The position numbers and the translations under genes are program-made. 64,000 bases of DNA, taken from contig JAOXFI010000019.1 in the NCBI GenBank assembly GCA_029232285.1, positions 18,988-82,987 on the forward strand, in the 5' to 3' direction. Below, one piece after another: positions 49,750-59,108 of the stretch (its first letter is position 1; every line of letters starts with the position of its first letter). This DNA comes from Agmasoma carcini (nom. nud.) (taxonomy: Eukaryota; Microsporidia; Thelohaniidae). The notes under the pieces were generated by a model that did not search any database, was not told the DNA's origin, and saw only the letters and a program-made list of their open reading frames with translations.

Positions 49750-50450
49750 TAGCCAAAATCTTTCTCCCCTTATATGTGCACCAGTCAGTGGATCGACATG
49801 GTTAGATTGACGGTGTAATGCACATAATTAAGATGATTTGGATCTAAATAAGCTCGGTATTCATTCGAAAACATAACTGAGACTCATTCCACTTCTCTTT
49901 GTATAATAAGTATTAATGTTGACATTGTCTTTCTCCTTAACATATAAAACCTGTGCAATCATGTTCTTTAATCAAGCCAAAACACCCATTATTTATCATA
50001 GTTGCTTCAGGATCAATCTGTCTGCTGGTTTATTTTCTCGTAATAAACAATCCTTGTTACTCTTTTTCTTCCCACGGACTTAAATAACGTCTATTTAAAC
50101 GAGGTGTTATATAGTACCTAACATCCTATTTGTAATTGATGCTATTACTGAGAAAAAAACGCGAAATATATTGAACCAATTATAAATCGTATCACTACTC
50201 CTGCCAGTTTATTGCTGTGTCGTTCCATATGGTAAAGAAAATCCAAATGTGAATATTTGAAAAATTTCGATTTTGATGTTATTATTTGAGAAATAAGTTA
50301 GACAGTTTCTTTTTCTACACCTCAACACCAACATAACATTTTTATCTCTTTTTTTCTTTTAACCTCTCGTAAGTTATTTCCACAACAGTGACAGGTTCTT
50401 ACTTGGTCTAATTCATCTATTAGACCACTACTTCTTAAGAATAAAATCGC
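49750..50450 (-). mobile_element. Merlin transposase remnant
   Basis: Minus strand: a zinc-ribbon-like CHCCGNNLREVKRKKE (about 50400-50345) at the N-terminal side. Near the other end lies NHVDPLTGAHIRGERFWLNS (about 49800-49740), the VNHS..(F)VDPLTGAHTQ.IE.FW signature. The preceding HYTVNL is one frame away, showing a frameshift inside the signature. The enzyme is dead. Its 3' side faces the 31-bp palindrome. Confidence 0.7.
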
Positions 50451-50499
50451 TTTGACATCATAACTAATATTATTATAAAATTCAGTTTCTTTCATGAAT

Positions 50500-51600
50500 T
50501 TCCTAATATTAATTTATATTTATAATCAATGTTCGTTATTATTTACTTATAATATACATTTAATATCCGATTTGTACAAAAATATTAAAAACCCGATTAA
50601 ACTATAAAGCATTTATTATAATTGTATGTTACAAATAAATGTTTTACTGTAAACATATATACAAAAATATTATAAAGCTTTTCGTTTTCAGATAATTTTT
50701 TTATTGAGATCACATATCCAAAATCCCAAAATTTTATCTTAAATCTAAACTTTTATAGATATCAAAATAAAGTGATAGCTTGGACAAGTAATCATTTACA
50801 TAATGTGGTTTATAAAAAATGAAGGTAAAATTATAAAATTCTAAATTTTGAAATATCTTATACGGTAGCAGCAATTTTTTTTAAATCTCATCTATATGAT
50901 ACTATTGCAGCTGAATTTGGTGATCCTCACACATTGAACACTTTATTTCTTTATTAGCTCAAAACAACTCATATAGTATACAATACTATTTGTATTACGT
51001 CACCCTTAATTTATAATAGCTCAATTAGCCGTTATTCCCAATTTACTACATAGTCTGAATTCTTCGATAGACTACAAAAAATCTTAAAAATTAAACTGTA
51101 AGAACCACTTCTAAGCTAAACTCATAAATAATGTTTTTAAAATTCGAGCAAGGTTAAATATATAGGCATGTGAAGTAAAAAATCTAAATATAAATTCAAT
51201 TATTAATAATAATTTGCCATGTTGAAGCAACATCAGAAAACCATTTTAAATTGTGAAAAACATAAAATTATTATTAAAAGGTTTCTTATCAAGATATGGG
51301 TTAGTTGATACTTAATGAAATATCATAAACCATTAAGTGGGGGTGTCCATATGGAAATAGTATTAGATCTTAATGAATTTTGTGCCCTAATTTGAAATTT
51401 ATGAAGCAGTGGATTCTGATACTTAAGCTTCACATATAGAAAACCTCTATTAAGAAGGTATGATTAACATATGGTCAGTTTATCAAAAAAATACCAACCC
51501 TACTGTCGTCAACATGAATATTTTAGTATTTCAATACATATTTAAAAATCCTGTAAGGTAAGTAAGTTAAATAATTCAATAGTTGTGACCTAACAAAATT
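50500..51600. other. AT-rich spacer downstream of the kinase gene
   Basis: No gene or array recognised. Unlike most island genes, the kinase stop is not followed by a tandem array. Confidence 0.4.
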
Positions 51601-51619
51601 TTTTATTATTTTACAAATT

Positions 51620-52555
51620 TTATTTAAAAAGTCTTCTATAAGTATGCGTACTTTTAGATTTAGGTGTGTTATTAACTAGACTACAACCAGAAGTTGCACT
51701 AAAAGTATATCCACAAGGAATAAACGGAGGAACAACCCTTCTAGCTCTTATTTCACTCCAATTTATACTTATAAAGAACTTATGATTACATATATCTTGT
51801 ATGGAATTATATCCAAGTCTTTTATTACGATCCTTTTCCAATAGAAGAGTAATCAAATGTTTGAGATCATAATTTATGGCACATCTTGAAAAATCAGGTT
51901 CATCTCGTAATATTTTTTCATATATTTTGTCTGGTGATTCATCATAAAATGGAGGATGACCGAATGTCATTTCATATATAAGACATCCGAGTGCCCAATA
52001 GTCTGTTTCTCTGCCATCACCCTCACCAGTTAGCTTCTCTGGAGCCATATACTCAGGTGTGCCACATATTGTAAATACATTTTGGTCCATTCTGGTTGCA
52101 AACCCAAAATCAGCTAATTTTACGTGACCAGTGTTAGTTAATAGGATGTTTTCAGGTTTTAAGTCTCTATATAGAATGCCTTTTGAGTGCATGTACTCTA
52201 AGGCTATTAAAACTTCAGCTGAAAAGAATCTAACAGCGTATATATCAAAGGTGCAATACTTTCTTAAGTAAAAAAATAGCTCTCCACCATCCACATATTC
52301 CATAATTAGGAAAATATAATTCTGATCTTCCACCTTTTCCATGAGTTTAACTATGAAAGGACATTTAAGACATAAACTTAAAATTTCTTTTTCGTTGCTG
52401 ATGTTGTCGAGTTGCCTATTTTTCTTTAAATATGACTTTGCCATGCGTTTTATGGCGAATAAGCGATCTGTGTTATATAAACGAGCTAAGAACACCTTGC
52501 CAAAGGCACCTGTACCAATAATTTTTAAGAACTCGAAGTCTTTATGACTCAACAT
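51620..52555 (-). CDS. AGC-family serine/threonine kinase, PKA catalytic-subunit-like
   Basis: 311 residues, almost only a kinase domain. Gly loop GTGAFG (14-19), Lys36 (AIKRM), YRDLKPEN with catalytic Asp131, DFGFA (149-153), the activation-loop Thr162 in FTICGTPEYMAPE, and the APE at 171-173. The CGTPEYMAPE and the YWALGCLIYEM segment place it near cAMP-dependent kinase. After the domain comes a short tail with PPFIP but not the hydrophobic FxxF motif that closes PKA and other AGC kinases. A cAMP-dependent role is therefore an inference. Cytosolic signalling kinase. Its immediate neighbour is a calcineurin-B-like gene. Confidence 0.88.
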   Translation of the reverse strand: MLSHKDFEFLKIIGTGAFGKVFLARLYNTDRLFAIKRMAKSYLKKNRQLDNISNEKEILSLCLKCPFIVKLMEKVEDQNYIFLIMEYVDGGELFFYLRKYCTFDIYAVRFFSAEVLIALEYMHSKGILYRDLKPENILLTNTGHVKLADFGFATRMDQNVFTICGTPEYMAPEKLTGEGDGRETDYWALGCLIYEMTFGHPPFYDESPDKIYEKILRDEPDFSRCAINYDLKHLITLLLEKDRNKRLGYNSIQDICNHKFFISINWSEIRARRVVPPFIPCGYTFSATSGCSLVNNTPKSKSTHTYRRLFK

Positions 52556-52559
52556 TAAA

Positions 52560-53585
52560 ATTGGAAACTAAAATTTTTTAAATATTTAAAAATTTTAATA
52601 TAGAATTAATTTAGAATAAAAGTGTGATAATAGTTTGTAATTATTTAAATATTAATTTTTTATTATATCGCTTGTATTAAATGCATTAATTTTAAAAATT
52701 ATTAAATTAATTTATGAATTTAAGCTATTTATTGCTTTTATGATAAATTAAAAATAATATTGAATTTTAATCTATTTATAATATAAATTTAATACTTAAG
52801 TCAAATTGGTTGGCAAGAAAAGTTAAATATTACACTATGCTTTTAATATTAAAAATAAATAATTAATTAAATATTTTCGTTAATAGAAAAATTAATAATC
52901 AAAGAGTCTATTCAATACATCTCTAATGTTGTTTGACTTGTAATAATTGTCAATTCGTTATACTCGGACTAGATTATCAATCGTTGTAAATAACCAATTA
53001 ATAAACATGATTAAATAACATATATTAAACTGATGTGACTATGATAGTGTAACCATGAGACCATGTGTTACTATCTCTGGCTATATGTGACGATGAAGTG
53101 TGATTATCTATACTATATGACGATGTGACTAATTTGACTCATAAATGTGAATTATTATACATATTTTAAAAATAGTTTGGGCTTGAGGATAATTCCCCGT
53201 GCCCCTGTCATTACCTTCAAACCATAAGTTGTTTATCAATAATATTAAACTATTTACTTATTATCGTTTTATATTAATAACATATCATATCACTTACTTT
53301 ACAGTTATTTAACTCTTGTCATACTTAGAAATTAATTAATACAAAATTCTTTCAAAATCATTTAATATATTTTTTACTACAAATGTACTATTTTACAACA
53401 TAACCACTAATAATTATCAATAAACCTATTGATATTCGTTTGTTTTCTTATTAATTGAGCTAGAACAACATCATTGCACATTAAATACCAAGATTGGTAC
53501 AAATAATCGCTCTAATAACACAAATATATTAAATTAACAGAATATTTTAATTTAAGCTTACACATTTTTACTTACTAATCAATAA
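52560..53585. other. Spacer with weak GATGTGAC-type repeats
   Basis: Mostly AT-rich. Around 53030-53140 there are a few irregular GATGTGACTATG/ATGTGACGATG copies, related in core to the other arrays of the island. No gene seen. Confidence 0.45.
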
Positions 53586-53588
53586 ATT

Positions 53589-54152
53589 TTATTTGTTTTT
53601 TTTATCATTTGATTTATAAATTTCTTTAGGAAATTTTATTATCAAATTCTCTTCAAGTGATTCATAACTGTCATAAAATTCTACAAAATCATCGTAACTA
53701 AGATATCCTTTCTTTCCCTCATCAAATTCTTCTAATATATAGTCAATTTCATCTTCATCTGCTGTCTTAATCATTCTTTGTATGTGTCCAAGCACTTCCC
53801 TACTTATATTCTTTTCTCTCTTAAGATCAAACAAATCAAATAAATATTGAATTCTTCTTTCTTTTTCTACTTTTGGTGAAAATATTAAAATAAAATCTAA
53901 AAAATCACCAAAACAAAACTTCTCATAATCATTGGTTCTCTCTATGTAGCTTATTATTATTCTGCTGAATGGATTAGAGAAGAATTCTGGTATCATTTGA
54001 AGCTCTGCAAATGTAAGAAAACCAAGCCCAGAACGATCCAAATATTTAAATCTTTCATATAAATAATTCAATTCTTCCATATTAAAGGCATTTTCCTTCT
54101 CCAAATAACTAAGTTCTTCATCACATATTATTCTCGAGTTAGATTGACCCAT
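53589..54152 (-). CDS. Calcineurin-B-like, N-myristoylated EF-hand protein
   Basis: 187 residues from MGQSNSRI. This start is chosen over an upstream in-frame ATG at 54198-54200 because MGQSNS is a myristoylation-type N-terminus, as in calcineurin B and CHP proteins, and AAAATTTTCTG lies before it. Four EF-hand positions can be followed: loop 1 at 39-50 (DRSGLGFLTFAE), the second lost, the third at about 109-120 (DLKREKNISREV), the fourth at 144-155 (DEGKKGYLSYDD). The NPFSRIIISYI block matches NPL..R(V/I)I of calcineurin B. Most loops lack several calcium ligands. Either the regulatory subunit of the phosphatase calcineurin or a CHP-like relative. The catalytic subunit is not in this window. 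Confidence 0.75.
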   Translation of the reverse strand: MGQSNSRIICDEELSYLEKENAFNMEELNYLYERFKYLDRSGLGFLTFAELQMIPEFFSNPFSRIIISYIERTNDYEKFCFGDFLDFILIFSPKVEKERRIQYLFDLFDLKREKNISREVLGHIQRMIKTADEDEIDYILEEFDEGKKGYLSYDDFVEFYDSYESLEENLIIKFPKEIYKSNDKKNK

Positions 54153-54224
54153 CAGAAAATTTTTGTTAAATAATTTATTGTATAAAAATTTTATAATCAA
54201 AAATGTGTATGATGGTATTTGGTT

Positions 54225-54716
54225 CGATTCTTGGATGTGAGTAATATATTAGAAAGGTTATAATACAAACTATTGTATTAAATCTTAAAAATAAAATTTT
54301 AAGAATGGGATTGTTGATTTATTATTTAAGTCTCAATAATATAATTATTAATTCAAATCATATCACATTCATGTTTAAGGTGGTAGGTACGATTCCTGTC
54401 AGCTTAATATTTATGTTGAATCATTAGATATTTGATATAAAAGAATAATTCAACTTTATAATAGATTGAAAACATTTGATTAAAAAAATAAGTTTTTAAA
54501 TTTGAAAATTATAAAATTCATTACTCGTAAGAATCAGCAGTAAAAAAATAAAATAAAAATTTTTGTATTTTATTTTAAGAAATTTTTTAAATTTATGCAT
54601 GCTTAAATAATTTTTTATTAAATTTCAAGTCATTATATGTAACAGTAATAATTGGTGATTCTGTATTGATCAAAGTTAATATTTATATATGATTTTTAAA
54701 TAACAAAACTATGTAG
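54225..54716. other. Spacer between divergent EF-hand gene and DMC1
   Basis: AT-rich, no gene. It presumably holds both promoters. Confidence 0.4.
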
Positions 54717-54727
54717 CCAATAAATTG

Positions 54728-54866
54728 TTATTTTTTAGATATTTTATAATCATATTCTGAAAATTTATCTCTTTGATTGATACATGCATAAATAAATTAT
54801 ATTTATTTTTTAGATATTTTATAATCATATTCTGAAAATTTATCTCTTTGATTGATACATGCATAA
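54728..54866. repeat. Direct duplication of a 64-bp block upstream of DMC1
   Basis: Two near-identical copies (54728-54792 and 54803-54866), each beginning TTATTTTTTAGATATTTTAT and ending GATTGATACATGCATAA. The second ends 40 bp before the DMC1 ATG. Confidence 0.9.
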
Positions 54867-54906
54867 CTTATGCATTTTCTTTAAATATTTTCTCTTTAAT
54901 TAAATT

Positions 54907-55869
54907 ATGCAGGAAAGTTCAGAATCTGCTTACAACATTGATGAACTTACCAATCATGGTATACAACCAAATGACTTACTAAAGCTAAAACAGGCTGGAA
55001 TATGCACAATAAAGGGAATAAGCATGATAAGTAAACGGAATTTATGTAAAATTAAAGGCTTAAGTGAAGCTAAGGTTGACAAAATTAAGGAATCAATTTC
55101 TAAAATTTTATGCACTGATTTTATTACTGCTAATGATTATGCATTAAAAAGAGAAATGATTAAGAGAATAACAACTGGATCATCTGATTTTGATACACTA
55201 CTTGGTGGTGGAATACAAACAATGGCAATAACTGAAGTGTTTGGTGAGTTTAGAACTGGTAAAACACAACTCGCACACACTCTATGTGTTACTAACTCTT
55301 TGGACGGAGGTAAGTCTGCCTACATTGATACTGAAGGAACTTTTAGACCAGAAAGACTAAAAGAAATAGCCAGTAGATTTGAAATTGATAGTGAAACCAT
55401 TCTACAAAACATAATAGTAGCTAGAGCCTTTAATTCTGAACATCAAAATGAATTATTAGATAAAATATCATTACTATTTGCAGAAGACAGTAAATTCTCA
55501 TTAATTGTGGTTGATAGTGTTATAAGCTTGTTTAGAACTGATTATGTAGGACGAGGCGAGCTAGGAGAGAGACAACAAAGACTTAATCAATTTCTATCTA
55601 AATTGATGAGAATAGCAGAGGAATATAACGTGGCTGTATTTATAACGAATCAAATGATGTCAGATCCAGGAGGGTCAGTAACTTTTGTAGCTGATCCAAA
55701 AAAACCAATAGGTGGACATGTATTAGCACATGCATCAACAACAAGAATATATTTGAGGAAAGGTAGAAATGAAACTAGGGTAGCTAAAATTTATGATTCT
55801 CCTGATGTTCCTGAATCAGAGGCAGTCTATGCAATAACAGAGGGTGGTATTGATAACACAACTGAATAA
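54907..55869 (+). CDS. DMC1: Meiotic recombinase Dmc1 (RecA/Rad51 family)
   Basis: 320 residues. ATP-dependent strand-exchange protein that forms filaments on resected DNA in meiosis. The N-terminal helix-hairpin-helix domain has GICTIKGIS and KGLSEAKVDKIKE (31-39, 50-62), closer to Dmc1 than Rad51. Walker A is GEFRTGKT (113-120), Walker B LIVVD (199-203). Loop and C-terminal marks: RGELGERQQ, VFITNQMMSDPGG and ADPKKPIGGHVLAHASTTRI. The loop between VTNS and DTEGTFRP is shorter than in yeast or human Dmc1, accounting for part of the length reduction (about 335-340 elsewhere). No CCC precedes the ATG. A paralogous Rad51 is not in this window. Its accessory factor MND1 is 1.7 kb to the right. 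Confidence 0.93.
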   Translation: MQESSESAYNIDELTNHGIQPNDLLKLKQAGICTIKGISMISKRNLCKIKGLSEAKVDKIKESISKILCTDFITANDYALKREMIKRITTGSSDFDTLLGGGIQTMAITEVFGEFRTGKTQLAHTLCVTNSLDGGKSAYIDTEGTFRPERLKEIASRFEIDSETILQNIIVARAFNSEHQNELLDKISLLFAEDSKFSLIVVDSVISLFRTDYVGRGELGERQQRLNQFLSKLMRIAEEYNVAVFITNQMMSDPGGSVTFVADPKKPIGGHVLAHASTTRIYLRKGRNETRVAKIYDSPDVPESEAVYAITEGGIDNTTE

Positions 55870-55994
55870 AAATATGTTAGTGAAAGATAAATAAATTATT
55901 AAAATATTTTTTTTCAAAAAAACAAACATTAAATAAAAATTAAAATCATTTGAAAAAGAATAAAAAAGTTTATGCATAATTTACTTATAAATAA

Positions 55995-56115
55995 TATTAT
56001 ATAGTTAACTAATTAACTAACTAACTAATTGGCTGACTAACTAACTAATTAAATGACTAACTAACTAACTAACTAACTGACCAACTAACTAACTAACTGA
56101 CTAACTAACTAAATT
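55995..56115. repeat. CTAA/CTGA tetranucleotide array after DMC1
   Basis: Runs of CTAACTAACTAACTGAC with a few substitutions. They begin about 125 bp past the DMC1 stop. Confidence 0.9.
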
Positions 56116-56234
56116 ATATATCATATCCTTTTAAAATTTAAATATATTTTATTAGTTAAAATTATTTTTCATATTTTGAAACAAATCAATCAAAATAACT
56201 TTTGTAATTTTTATTGAGAAAAAAAATTATACCA

Positions 56235-57029
56235 ATGGAAGAAGAATATGAAATGAGACGACCAACTTACTTAGAAAATGATAAATTTGGATTTCTTGGT
56301 GAAAGAGCAGATATAGAATATAAAATACCAGTTAACAGACCTGTTAAGATATATTGTGATGGAATATTTGATCTGTTTCACTATGGACATGCTAGACTGT
56401 TCAAACAGGTTAAAGGATTATTTCCAAATGTGTATTTGATAGTTGGTGTAACTAATGATGAAAGCACGAGAAAGTATAAAGGTGAAACTATATTTAATGC
56501 TAAGGAGAGATATGAGAGTGTTAGACATTGTGGATATGTAGATAAGGTGATTGAGGGTTGTCCTTGGATTATAAATGAAGAATTTATTGATGAGAATGGA
56601 ATTGATTTGGTGGCTCATGATGTTGTACCATACAAGAGTGCAGGACAGAATGATGTGTATGATTTTGTTAAGAAGCAGAAGAGGTTTATTGCTACACAAA
56701 GGACATCTTGTATATCTACGACTGGATTACTTACTAGAATTATTAAGAATTATGAAAAGTTTGTTAAAAGGAATATTTTAAGGGGTGTGTCAAGGAAGGA
56801 TCTTGGGATTTCTGTGTTTAAAGAAAAAGAATTGTTGATAGCTGATAAGTTGAATAGTGAGTTTAAGGAGATGAAAGAAGAAATAGGATATGCTCTTAAG
56901 TATTGGGAGAAAACATCTAAGAAGTTCATTAAGAGTTTTGTGTCTAAATTTAATAATAGAAATTTAGTTATTGATAGACTTAAAGAATTTGTTGATAATG
57001 AGACAGTAATTGAAGAAAAGGTTGAATAA
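56235..57029 (+). CDS. PCT1: Choline-phosphate cytidylyltransferase
   Basis: 264 residues from the ATG at 56235 (MEEEYEMRRP), preceded by TTATACCA. This is the regulated enzyme of the Kennedy pathway: CTP + phosphocholine gives CDP-choline + pyrophosphate. The nucleotidyltransferase fold is intact: CDGIFDLFHYGHARL (41-55) with HYGH at 49-52, LIVGVTNDE (68-76), VAHDVVPY (126-133) and the signature RTSCIST at 156-162. The latter part (about 190-264) is Lys/Glu-rich and probably an amphipathic membrane-binding helix, short compared with yeast Pct1 (424). Choline specificity rather than ethanolamine is inferred from the single domain and the overall match to PCYT1. Confidence 0.9.
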   Translation: MEEEYEMRRPTYLENDKFGFLGERADIEYKIPVNRPVKIYCDGIFDLFHYGHARLFKQVKGLFPNVYLIVGVTNDESTRKYKGETIFNAKERYESVRHCGYVDKVIEGCPWIINEEFIDENGIDLVAHDVVPYKSAGQNDVYDFVKKQKRFIATQRTSCISTTGLLTRIIKNYEKFVKRNILRGVSRKDLGISVFKEKELLIADKLNSEFKEMKEEIGYALKYWEKTSKKFIKSFVSKFNNRNLVIDRLKEFVDNETVIEEKVE

Positions 57030-57079
57030 ATTTATTTTTTTATAATGGTTGGTTATAGCATGTTTTTGTATAATATTTT

Positions 57080-57355
57080 TAATGTGATCATGATGGTGTG
57101 ACTAGATGATGGTATGACTAGATGATTGTGTGACTAGATGATAGTGTGACGATGATGGTGTGACGATGATGGTGTGACTAGATGATGGTATGACTAGATG
57201 ATGGTATGACTAGATGATGGTATGACTAGATGATGGTGTGATTAGATGATTGTGTGACTGGATGATGGTATGACTAGATGATGGTGTGACTAGATGATGG
57301 TGTGACTAGATGATGGTGTGACTAGATGATGGTATGACTAGATGATGGTGTGACT
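57080..57355. repeat. TGATGGTGTGACTAGA 16-bp tandem array
   Basis: About 17 copies of a 16-bp unit (TGATGGTRTGACTAGA) start about 50 bp past the cytidylyltransferase stop. Confidence 0.95.
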
Positions 57356-57550
57356 AACCTGACTATTGTGACTACCTGACTATATGTCTATTGTGACTAC
57401 CTGACTATATATCTATTGTGACTACCTGACTATATGTCTATTGTGACTACCTGACTATATATCTATTGTGACTACCTGACTATATATCTATTGTGACGAT
57501 GATAGTGTAACTAACTTGACTATATATCTATTGTGACTATATAACTATAT
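57356..57550. repeat. 25-bp tandem array (ATTGTGACTACCTGAC...)
   Basis: About seven copies of a 25-bp unit ATTGTGACTACCTGACTATA plus TATCT. Directly abuts the 16-bp array and ends about 60 bp from the MND1 stop codon, so the two arrays fill the convergent spacer. Confidence 0.95.
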
Positions 57551-57610
57551 ATAATATATTGTATTTATACATAACATCATATCACCATTTCTTTATCAAA
57601 TCATTCTCTT

Positions 57611-58213
57611 TTATTCAACATTATCAAAATCTTCAGTAATTCCAAAATTTTTATCAAATTCTTTAAATTCAATATTAAATTTTTTACATAAAAAACAACG
57701 CAACCTAAAAATATCATCAATTACTTTTCCTAAGTCAGCTTTACAACTACCAATTAAATTAAGCATTTCATCATATTTTTCATTAGAAAATTCCTTTAAC
57801 ATATTAATTTTTCTATTTATCATTTCATATTTCTTATAATCACTAATCAAACTTGACCTATAATCAGTTAATTCTTTTTTCTTTTCTAAAATTTGTTTTT
57901 TTTCTCTTCTTTCTTCAATCTTAGCTTTTAATTCTTCAATTGTGTTACATGTATTGTCATAATCACATTGTAGCTTATGTAAATGTTCATTTTTAAACTT
58001 CCAATAAACATTCTTTGTTCCCATCTTCTCTAAATTTATTTTGTTATCATCAACCAAGGCTTTTAGCAAATCCTTGAGAATCATTGCTGAAATACCACAA
58101 GACTTAGGAATTTCCTTCTCTAACTCTTTATATTCGTAGAATGTTGGCTTTTTATGGAAAAAATTAACAATTTTAGACAATTTTTCTTCATTAGACACTC
58201 TCTTGACAGCCAT
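57611..58213 (-). CDS. MND1: Meiotic nuclear division protein Mnd1
   Basis: 200 residues, the length of human MND1 (205). Mnd1 pairs with Hop2 and stimulates Dmc1 to capture duplex DNA and pair homologues. An N-terminal winged-helix domain (about 8-73) includes LEKEIPKSCGISAMILKDLL and LVDDNKINLEKMGTKNVYW. A long coiled coil (about 78-160) follows. The diagnostic C-terminus FGITEDFD (190-197) matches FGIPEDFDYID of other Mnd1 proteins. The ATG is preceded by AAAATTTACCA. HOP2 is not in the window. Presence together with DMC1 implies the Dmc1-Mnd1 branch of meiotic recombination is used (inference). Confidence 0.93.
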   Translation of the reverse strand: MAVKRVSNEEKLSKIVNFFHKKPTFYEYKELEKEIPKSCGISAMILKDLLKALVDDNKINLEKMGTKNVYWKFKNEHLHKLQCDYDNTCNTIEELKAKIEERREKKQILEKKKELTDYRSSLISDYKKYEMINRKINMLKEFSNEKYDEMLNLIGSCKADLGKVIDDIFRLRCFLCKKFNIEFKEFDKNFGITEDFDNVE

Positions 58214-58324
58214 TGGTAAATTTTTTATATTATTTTATAAGTAAGACTTAAAATAATAAGAAAATATTTAATAGAGTGATTGTGACATAAATATATATTA
58301 TTATAAGGTAGATAAGTAGAAATA

Positions 58325-58650
58325 AGAGTGTTAGTTAAGTTTAGTTAGACGTGATCAAACATGGTTAGGCTTGAAATTAGATGTGACTAAACGTGACTAG
58401 ATCTGACTAAATTTAACATGATCAGACGTGACTAAATTTGACATGGTTAGACGTGACTAGACTTGACATGATCAGACGTGACTAGACTTGATGTGACTAG
58501 ACCTGACTAGACCTGACTAGACCTGACTAGACCTGACATGACTAGACCTGACATGACTAGATTTGACCATATTAAATGTGACCGACTAAGATTAGATTAG
58601 ACCAACTAAGCATGACTAAGATCGGATTATACTGACTATTACTAACTAAC
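58325..58650. repeat. GACTAGACCT / GACATGACTAGACCT tandem array after eS30
   Basis: 10-bp units GACTAGACCT and longer variants with an inserted GACATG. The right edge is about 30 bp from the eS30 stop codon. More degenerate at both margins. Confidence 0.9.
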
Positions 58651-58677
58651 ACTATAATTATAAACTAATAATTTATT

Positions 58678-58869
58678 TTATTTCTGATCCTTTCCGTTTG
58701 TGTTAAGCTTAACCTTTCCAAACTTAGAAAACCAACCCATTTCTGTTCTTTTCTCGAACTTCCTTCTTGTAGCTGCTCTTCCTGTGATGATAGACTCTCT
58801 TTCCTTCTTTGGGATGACGGGTGTTGCTGCTCTGACTTTACCAGCTCTGTTAATGTTAATTGCTGCCAT
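58678..58869 (-). CDS. RPS30: Small-subunit ribosomal protein eS30
   Basis: 63 residues, the size of processed eS30. Binds at the decoding side of the 40S subunit. Family marks: RAGKVRAATP (8-17), TGRAATRR (29-36) and FGKVKLNTNGK (50-60). Not fused to a ubiquitin-like domain, as in fungi. A basic protein, preceded directly by AATTTTTTCCCA, a clear CCC start signal. A second open frame over the same stretch in another frame is a shadow. Confidence 0.95.
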   Translation of the reverse strand: MAAININRAGKVRAATPVIPKKERESIITGRAATRRKFEKRTEMGWFSKFGKVKLNTNGKDQK

Positions 58870-58890
58870 TGGGAAAAAATTATCAAAAAA
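58870..58890 (-). promoter_or_regulatory. CCC/A-T-run start signal of eS30
   Basis: Coding strand ATAATTTTTTCCCA ends at the ATG (CCC at 58871-58873). Confidence 0.65.
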
Positions 58891-59108
58891 TTTTTGTTAT
58901 TTGAAAATAAAAAATTATTATTTTATATAAATAGTTAAAAAATATATTTTATTTTAACTAACTAACATGACTAAGTAATCTATAATAATAATAAATATAA
59001 TATAATAATAGTTATATAGTGATACTAATCTATAATAATATATATATAATATAATATAATATAACTAATACAATAATATTATTTTATTTCACAATTGTAA
59101 AATTTTTT

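Noticed and set aside
54205..54245. GGTTCGATTC motif suggesting a tRNA T-loop
   Set aside because: The stem would have one mismatch and mostly wobble pairs, and no acceptor or anticodon arm is visible.
34277..58650. Tandem arrays considered as CRISPR
   Set aside because: Units are contiguous or nearly so, without unique spacers of constant length, and the genome is eukaryotic.
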